Shown one piece after another: positions 4,291 to 7,312 of a stretch of 7,312 nt of DNA. Below the pieces are notes generated by a model. It made no database searches. It was not told where the DNA came from and worked only from the letters and a program-made list of their open reading frames with translations. Every line of letters begins with the position of its first letter. The first letter of the stretch is position 1. The translations under genes were made by a program, and so were the position numbers. Source of the DNA: Candidatus Shapirobacteria bacterium (GTDB lineage Bacteria; Patescibacteriota; Microgenomatia; UBA12405); NCBI GenBank assembly GCA_026395315.1, contig JAPLYY010000006.1, positions 1 to 7,312 of the forward strand, written 5' to 3'.

Positions 4291-4694
4291 CCAAACCTTT
4301 AACTAATGTTGAACTAAATAAACCAACAGAGACAACTTATAAAGTAGTTAAGGGAGATTATTTATCAAAAATCGCCAAAGTAAAATTAGGCTCAGGAAGT
4401 AAATGGACCGAAATTGCCAAGTTAAATAACTTAAAAAATCCAAATGTTTTACTGGCAGGACAGGAATTAAAAATACCGGCAACAACTGTGGTAGCATCGA
4501 CCGAAAAGGTAACGGCACCGGTAGCGGAGCTAGTTTATAAAGTAGTTAAGGGAGATAGTTTGTGGAAAATTGCGGTTAGTGCTTACGGTGATGGTTACCA
4601 ATGGGTAAAAATTTGGCAGGAGAATAAGGTAAAAATACGTAATCCGGGTCTGTTGGAAATCGGGATGACTTTACAGTTACCGCAATTGAAGTAG
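4287..4694 (+). CDS. LysM protein with two LysM domains (C-terminal part, offset frame)
   Basis: Two LysM modules are clear: residues 18-64 (TYKVVKGDYLSKIAKVKLG to LKIP) and 84-131 (VYKVVKGDSLWKIAVSAYG to LQLP), joined by a Thr/Val/Ala-rich linker. LysM binds the GlcNAc-containing glycan backbone of peptidoglycan. The only available start is TTG 4287, overlapping the TGA of the TM fragment (TTGA). The frame is open back to 4260 and reads SDQATLTKP, a natural continuation of the upstream juxtamembrane stretch. Without that anchor the protein would stay in the cytosol where LysM has no ligand, so a frameshift (mutation or assembly error) or reinitiation must be considered. Together the parts would give about 180 residues. 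The gene ends 15 nt before tRNA-Gly. Confidence 0.85.
   Translation: MTKPLTNVELNKPTETTYKVVKGDYLSKIAKVKLGSGSKWTEIAKLNNLKNPNVLLAGQELKIPATTVVASTEKVTAPVAELVYKVVKGDSLWKIAVSAYGDGYQWVKIWQENKVKIRNPGLLEIGMTLQLPQLK
4337..4556 (+). repeat. Identical 22-bp direct repeat in the two LysM modules
   Basis: A perfect 22-bp match occurs at 4337-4358 and 4535-4556, encoding YKVVKGD in both LysM modules. The exact nucleotide identity, with the rest of the modules diverged, suggests a recent local duplication or gene conversion or strong codon constraint. Confidence 0.7.
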
Positions 4695-4700
4695 TAAAAT
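4671..4700 (+). promoter_or_regulatory. Probable promoter of the tRNA pair
   Basis: TTACAG (4671-4676) and TAAAAT (4695-4700) are 18 bp apart, and the -10 ends 9 nt before the first base of tRNA-Gly. The -35 lies within the last codons of the LysM gene. Confidence 0.5.
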
Positions 4701-4709
4701 AGGCAAGTT

Positions 4710-4780
4710 GCGGCTATAGTTTAGTGGTAAAATGAATCCTTCCCAAGGATTAGTCGATGGTTCAATTCCCTCTAGCCGCT
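4710..4780 (+). tRNA. tRNA-Gly (anticodon CCC)
   Basis: The acceptor stem GCGGCTA/TAGCCGC pairs over all seven positions, the anticodon stem AATCC/GGATT over five, and the loop TTCCCAA carries CCC, which reads GGG. The D arm is GTTT-AGTGGTA-AAAT. The T arm GATGG-TTCAATT-CCCTC has a normal T loop but one T-C mismatch in its stem. The discriminator is T, usual for glycine tRNAs. CCA is not encoded and must be added by the CCA-adding enzyme. Confidence 0.93.
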
Positions 4781-4801
4781 CTCCACCATAGGCGGGCAGG
4801 C
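4781..4801. repeat. GC-rich spacer resembling half of a dispersed CPR-type palindrome
   Basis: The 21-bp spacer between the two tRNAs contains AGGCGGGCAGGC, far richer in GC than the window. Many CPR genomes, as I recall, carry scattered palindromes built from GCCTGCC...GGCAGGC; this would be one arm of such an element. Only a genome-wide search can tell. Confidence 0.3.
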
Positions 4802-4872
4802 GCCCCTTTAGCTCAACGGTAGAGCGATGGTATCGTAAACCACAGATGTCAGTCCAATTCTGGCAAGGGGCT
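4802..4872 (+). tRNA. tRNA-Thr (anticodon CGT)
   Basis: The acceptor stem GCCCCTT/AAGGGGC and D stem GCTC/GAGC pair fully. The anticodon arm ATGGT-ATCGTAA-ACCAC carries CGT, which reads ACG (Thr), with an A-C mismatch at its first pair. The T arm GTCAG-TCCAATT-CTGGC pairs well, with one T-G pair. The second T-loop base is C where T55 is nearly universal. The discriminator is T and CCA is not encoded. It follows tRNA-Gly by 21 bp and probably shares its transcript. Confidence 0.88.
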
Positions 4873-4878
4873 CTGATG

Positions 4879-4884
4879 TAAAAT
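4879..4884 (+). promoter_or_regulatory. -10-like box before the Ig-like protein
   Basis: TAAAAT matches the consensus at five of six positions and ends 5 nt before the ATG at 4890. The -35 would fall inside tRNA-Thr and is poor. Read-through from the tRNA transcript is an alternative. Confidence 0.4.
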
Positions 4885-4889
4885 ATCAT

Positions 4890-5609
4890 ATGGCTGAATT
4901 TAAAAGATCAAGACTAAAAACAAAAGAAGAGCAGGAAATAACCAAAAAGACAATATTTTTGGGGGTAATTACTTTGTTTATTTTTATAAGTTTGCTGGTC
5001 TTTGGATTACCATTATTGATTAAATTATCGATAGTTTTGGGTGAGGCCCGGGTTCAAAAAGCTAAGCAAACACAAGAGAAAGTGATTCCGCCACCACAAC
5101 CAAGGCTGATTCTGCCATTTGAAGCAACTAATAGCGCCCAGATTAATATTAGTGGTTTATCCGAAAAAGGTATTTTAATTGAATTGCTCAAAAACGATGT
5201 CTCTTTCAACAAAGCTCAGGCAAACGAAAACGGTGATTTTGAGTTTGATAATGTTGATTTGGATAAGGGTAGTAATCAGTTTACGGCGGTGGCTATTAGC
5301 CAGGATGGAGTCAGTAGCGAGCCGTCAAAATCGATTGATATTGTTTTAGATACTGAACCGCCGGCGATTACCATGATCAATCCCAGTGAGGATAAGCTGT
5401 CAGTTGATTATGCTGATTTTGATGTAGCGGGAAAAACAGATGTGGGGGCCAGTGTGATGGTTAATGGTCGGGTGGCCATGATTGATGATCAGGGTAAATT
5501 TAAAATTAAACTGCAATTAAGTGCCGGGAAAAATAATGTGGATATTGTGGCCAGTGATTTGGCGGGAAATCAAACTAAAAAGACGATTGAGATTGATTAT
5601 GATATATAA
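4890..5609 (+). CDS. Membrane-anchored protein with two bacterial Ig-like modules
   Basis: The 239-residue protein has a charged cytosolic start (residues 1-20), one TM helix at about 21-44 (TIFLGVITLFIFISLLVFGL), a Lys/Gln- and Pro-rich stalk (53-71) and two beta-sandwich modules. Module 1 is about 78-153, with NGDFEFDNVDLDKGSNQFTA. Module 2 is about 157-236, with VNGRVAMIDDQGKFKIKLQL and LSAGKNNVDIVASDLAGNQT. The pattern (V-N-G, D-x-x-G-x-F, G-x-N-x-I/V, A-x-D-x-x-G-N) is that of glucodextranase-B-like and related Ig folds found in surface proteins. It most likely faces outside as an adhesive or structural surface protein; no catalytic domain is present. The start follows tRNA-Thr by 17 bp. 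It converges with the ligase gene across a 26-bp gap with no clear terminator. Confidence 0.85.
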   Translation: MAEFKRSRLKTKEEQEITKKTIFLGVITLFIFISLLVFGLPLLIKLSIVLGEARVQKAKQTQEKVIPPPQPRLILPFEATNSAQINISGLSEKGILIELLKNDVSFNKAQANENGDFEFDNVDLDKGSNQFTAVAISQDGVSSEPSKSIDIVLDTEPPAITMINPSEDKLSVDYADFDVAGKTDVGASVMVNGRVAMIDDQGKFKIKLQLSAGKNNVDIVASDLAGNQTKKTIEIDYDI

Positions 5610-5635
5610 CGAGAAAAATTATAAAGCCTAAAAAA

Positions 5636-6691
5636 TTATATTAGATAAAGGAAAAGCAGAACCCAGGGGTAAAGAAGAGAGTTGGCAAAAAGGGAATGAA
5701 CGAAAATAACAATAAGCGATGCTTTTCGGAATAGATTACCCTGCTTAAAAAGGAGAAAAAGACCAAGAATGAAAGCGGGAAAACCAAGAATACCGTTGGT
5801 GATAAGAATAGTCAGCAGGCTACCGTCAAAACCGCCGATAGCATGGGAGTTTTGTTTTAGATCAGACCTGATTATAGGGAGAAAATTATATCCGGTACCG
5901 ATAAAAGGAGATTGGGTGAAAAGAGTAATTCCTTGTTGGTAATTGTGAATTTTGGCGATGATAGACGAGTCCCTTTCGAGTTTGGTTCCCTCCCCGTCAA
6001 ATCGAGGCAGTAATAAAATTGTCGAAATCATTAAAATGAGAGCGATTAAAAATATTTTGATATTTTTCTTGACATAGGCGATAAAAGCAAAAGCAACAGC
6101 GAAGGCCAAGAAGGTGGAGCGACTGTAAGTCAGAGCCATGGCAATATAGACAGGAAAAATAAGTTTTGATTTGTTGAAATATAAATAAAGTAAAAAAAGT
6201 AAGTAAATTAACCCGGTAAAAGTCGGATCGAAAAAAGTGCTGATAAGCCGGTAAAAGTGAGGATCCCATTCCAAACTTTTGAAAAAAGTGGCGTCAGGCC
6301 AGACGAAATATTGGATCAAGCCGAAAACAACATTAGCGGCGAGAATCAGCAGAAATGGTTTGTTGGTAGAGAATTTGGGACGAGGGAGGATAAACAATAA
6401 TAAGAGAAAGTTTAAACGAAGCTGATAAAAGAGAGATTTGAGAAACGGATAACGGAAAACAATCAGATTAAATAAAAAGGAAAACCAGGACAAAATTAGA
6501 AAAATAAGCCAAGGATGAAGCTGAAGCGGAGAAGGTTTTTTAAAATATAAAACTAGGGAAAGTAAGGCTAATAGCCCAAGCATCAGATCGATAACCGGAA
6601 AATTAATCCCGAAAAGGTTAATGCGGGCTAACTGGCCAAATAAAAAAACGATAACGGTTAGCCAGTAGAGGGAGTTGATGATAAATGCCAT
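5636..6691 (-). CDS. O-antigen ligase/polymerase (Wzy_C)-like multispanning membrane protein
   Basis: The 351-residue protein has about ten hydrophobic helices. Family hallmarks are RLISTFFDPTFTG (148-160), the TYSRST turn (188-193) after a helix, a long extracytoplasmic loop (about 230-290) containing SPFIGTGYNF and SHAIGGFDGSLL, and closing TM helices. Family members either polymerise surface polysaccharide repeat units or transfer glycan from an undecaprenyl carrier, using Arg and His residues in the large outer loop; R191 and H283 are candidates here. In an organism of this type the acceptor is unlikely to be lipid A. The gene overlaps the glycosyltransferase upstream by 34 nt, implying one mRNA and coupled translation. 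ATG 6691 is preferred because a hydrophobic N-terminal helix follows directly. Confidence 0.85.
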   Translation of the reverse strand: MAFIINSLYWLTVIVFLFGQLARINLFGINFPVIDLMLGLLALLSLVLYFKKPSPLQLHPWLIFLILSWFSFLFNLIVFRYPFLKSLFYQLRLNFLLLLFILPRPKFSTNKPFLLILAANVVFGLIQYFVWPDATFFKSLEWDPHFYRLISTFFDPTFTGLIYLLFLLYLYFNKSKLIFPVYIAMALTYSRSTFLAFAVAFAFIAYVKKNIKIFLIALILMISTILLLPRFDGEGTKLERDSSIIAKIHNYQQGITLFTQSPFIGTGYNFLPIIRSDLKQNSHAIGGFDGSLLTILITNGILGFPAFILGLFLLFKQGNLFRKASLIVIFVHSLFANSLLYPWVLLFLYLI

Positions 6692-7312
6692 AGTTTCGCT
6701 TTTGCTAAAAAGGATTGAAAACTCATACCGAGGGCAAAAATAATGCCGGGTGTGCCGTCGAAACAGCCGAGGAGGATAAAATAATCGTAGATAAATTTAG
6801 CCTTAGGATACAGAATAATTTCTAATAGGCTAGCGGTTTTTCTCTGTTGATGAAGTTCCCAAGCGCGGATATCGGAGTAAAGATTGACTTTGGTGAGAAA
6901 TTGCTTGAGGGTAGAATGGGAACGATGATGAATAATAAAGTTGGTTTGGTTAACCGGTTTAAGGCTGACCCATTTTTCATGGACTAAACCTTGGAAATGG
7001 CCGAAGTTTTTGTTGAATAGGCGGAGAAAATGCTGGTTGAAGGTTTCGCCGTGATATAGATCTTTCCCGAGAAAAGTATCGAGACGTTTGAAAGAATAGT
7101 TATATTGATTAGTATCGATATGGTTTAACAATTCGACAAGTTCACTGCCGGGATGTTCGTCAGGGTCAAGCCAAAAGACAAAATTGTTGGTGGCTTTGTC
7201 AACTCCAAATTGACGCTGGGCAGAAAAATTATGGTCTAATCCCCTTTTGAAAACTTTGACCGTTCGGTTTTTGGTTTGGAGTTTTTCAACGGCTTTGATA
7301 GTATCGTCTTCA
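6658..7312 (-). CDS. Family-2 glycosyltransferase, WaaE/KdtX type (N terminus beyond the window)
   Basis: The frame is open to the window edge, giving 217 visible residues; roughly 35 N-terminal residues (first Rossmann strand and nucleotide-binding part) are missing. What remains begins EDDTIKAVEK, the end of the GS-x-DDT motif, then NFSAQRQFGVDKATNNFVF and the metal/nucleotide-sugar motif D-P-D-E (LDPDEHPG, where LDADE is usual). Next come FLGKDLYHGE, RLFN, GLVHEKW, and the C-terminal GCFDGTPGIIFALGMSFQSF typical of this branch, including a DG-x-x-G turn and amphipathic membrane-associating helices. Members transfer a hexose to a lipid- or glycan-linked acceptor at the inner face of the membrane. 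The pairing with the ligase-like gene indicates a surface polysaccharide locus. A TTG at 7131 is an internal codon, not the start. Confidence 0.9.
   Translation of the reverse strand, partial: EDDTIKAVEKLQTKNRTVKVFKRGLDHNFSAQRQFGVDKATNNFVFWLDPDEHPGSELVELLNHIDTNQYNYSFKRLDTFLGKDLYHGETFNQHFLRLFNKNFGHFQGLVHEKWVSLKPVNQTNFIIHHRSHSTLKQFLTKVNLYSDIRAWELHQQRKTASLLEIILYPKAKFIYDYFILLGCFDGTPGIIFALGMSFQSFLAKAKLWHLSSTPSTG

Noticed and set aside
4677..4889. 70-codon minus-strand ORF across the tRNA region
   Set aside because: It is antisense to both tRNAs. Its peptide (LKGRLPAYGG, LEGIEPST, GFILPLNYSR) is the well-known artefact of translating tRNA complements.
5997..6269. 90-codon minus-strand ORF
   Set aside because: Alternative frame inside the ligase-like gene, with low-complexity Phe/Leu/Cys composition.

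Overview
The window looks like chromosomal DNA of an ultra-small, AT-rich bacterium of the Candidate Phyla Radiation (Patescibacteria), probably near the Microgenomates. This is inference from style, not a database match. The signs are very short or overlapping intergenic spaces, almost no Shine-Dalgarno sequences, -10 boxes placed directly in front of start codons, a long-form nucleoside diphosphate kinase, small one-domain proteins, tRNAs without encoded CCA, and a single-TM LysM protein beside an Ig-like protein and a Wzy/ligase gene. The standard code fits: no gene needs UGA as a sense codon.

Layout. (1) 1-1220 (+): a two-gene unit, a Cas2-like SinR-family small protein followed by a 304-residue protein I cannot name. 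Both are preceded by the same 11-bp AT element at the same distance from ATG. (2) 1277-2391: an XRE-type repressor (+) converging on three leftward genes: a 70-residue unknown, a single-HKD phospholipase D-like nuclease, and a possible 36-codon ORF. Behind these lies a GC-rich foldable patch and an intrinsic terminator. (3) 2392-3131: a small two-TM protein (-) divergent from a low-molecular-weight protein tyrosine phosphatase (+). (4) 3136-4102: Ndk (-) divergent from an ArsR-type regulator (+). (5) 4111-5609 (+): a membrane-anchored LysM protein whose TM part and LysM part lie in different frames, tRNA-Gly(CCC), tRNA-Thr(CGT), then a membrane-anchored protein with two Ig-like modules. (6) 5636-7312 (-): an O-antigen ligase/polymerase-like membrane protein downstream of a WaaE-type family-2 glycosyltransferase that runs off the window edge.

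How they fit. Regions 5 and 6 are cell-envelope genes: wall or glycan binding (LysM), an extracellular adhesin-like Ig protein, and synthesis and polymerisation or transfer of a surface polysaccharide. Regions 3 and 4 are small regulatory and housekeeping genes. Regions 1 and 2 look accessory (Cas2-like protein, unknown partner, XRE regulator, PLD nuclease). I see no CRISPR array, cas1, transposase or integrase. The most general signal is a recurring TATAAT - 6 nt - ATG/GTG arrangement, which predicts leaderless mRNAs for many genes here.
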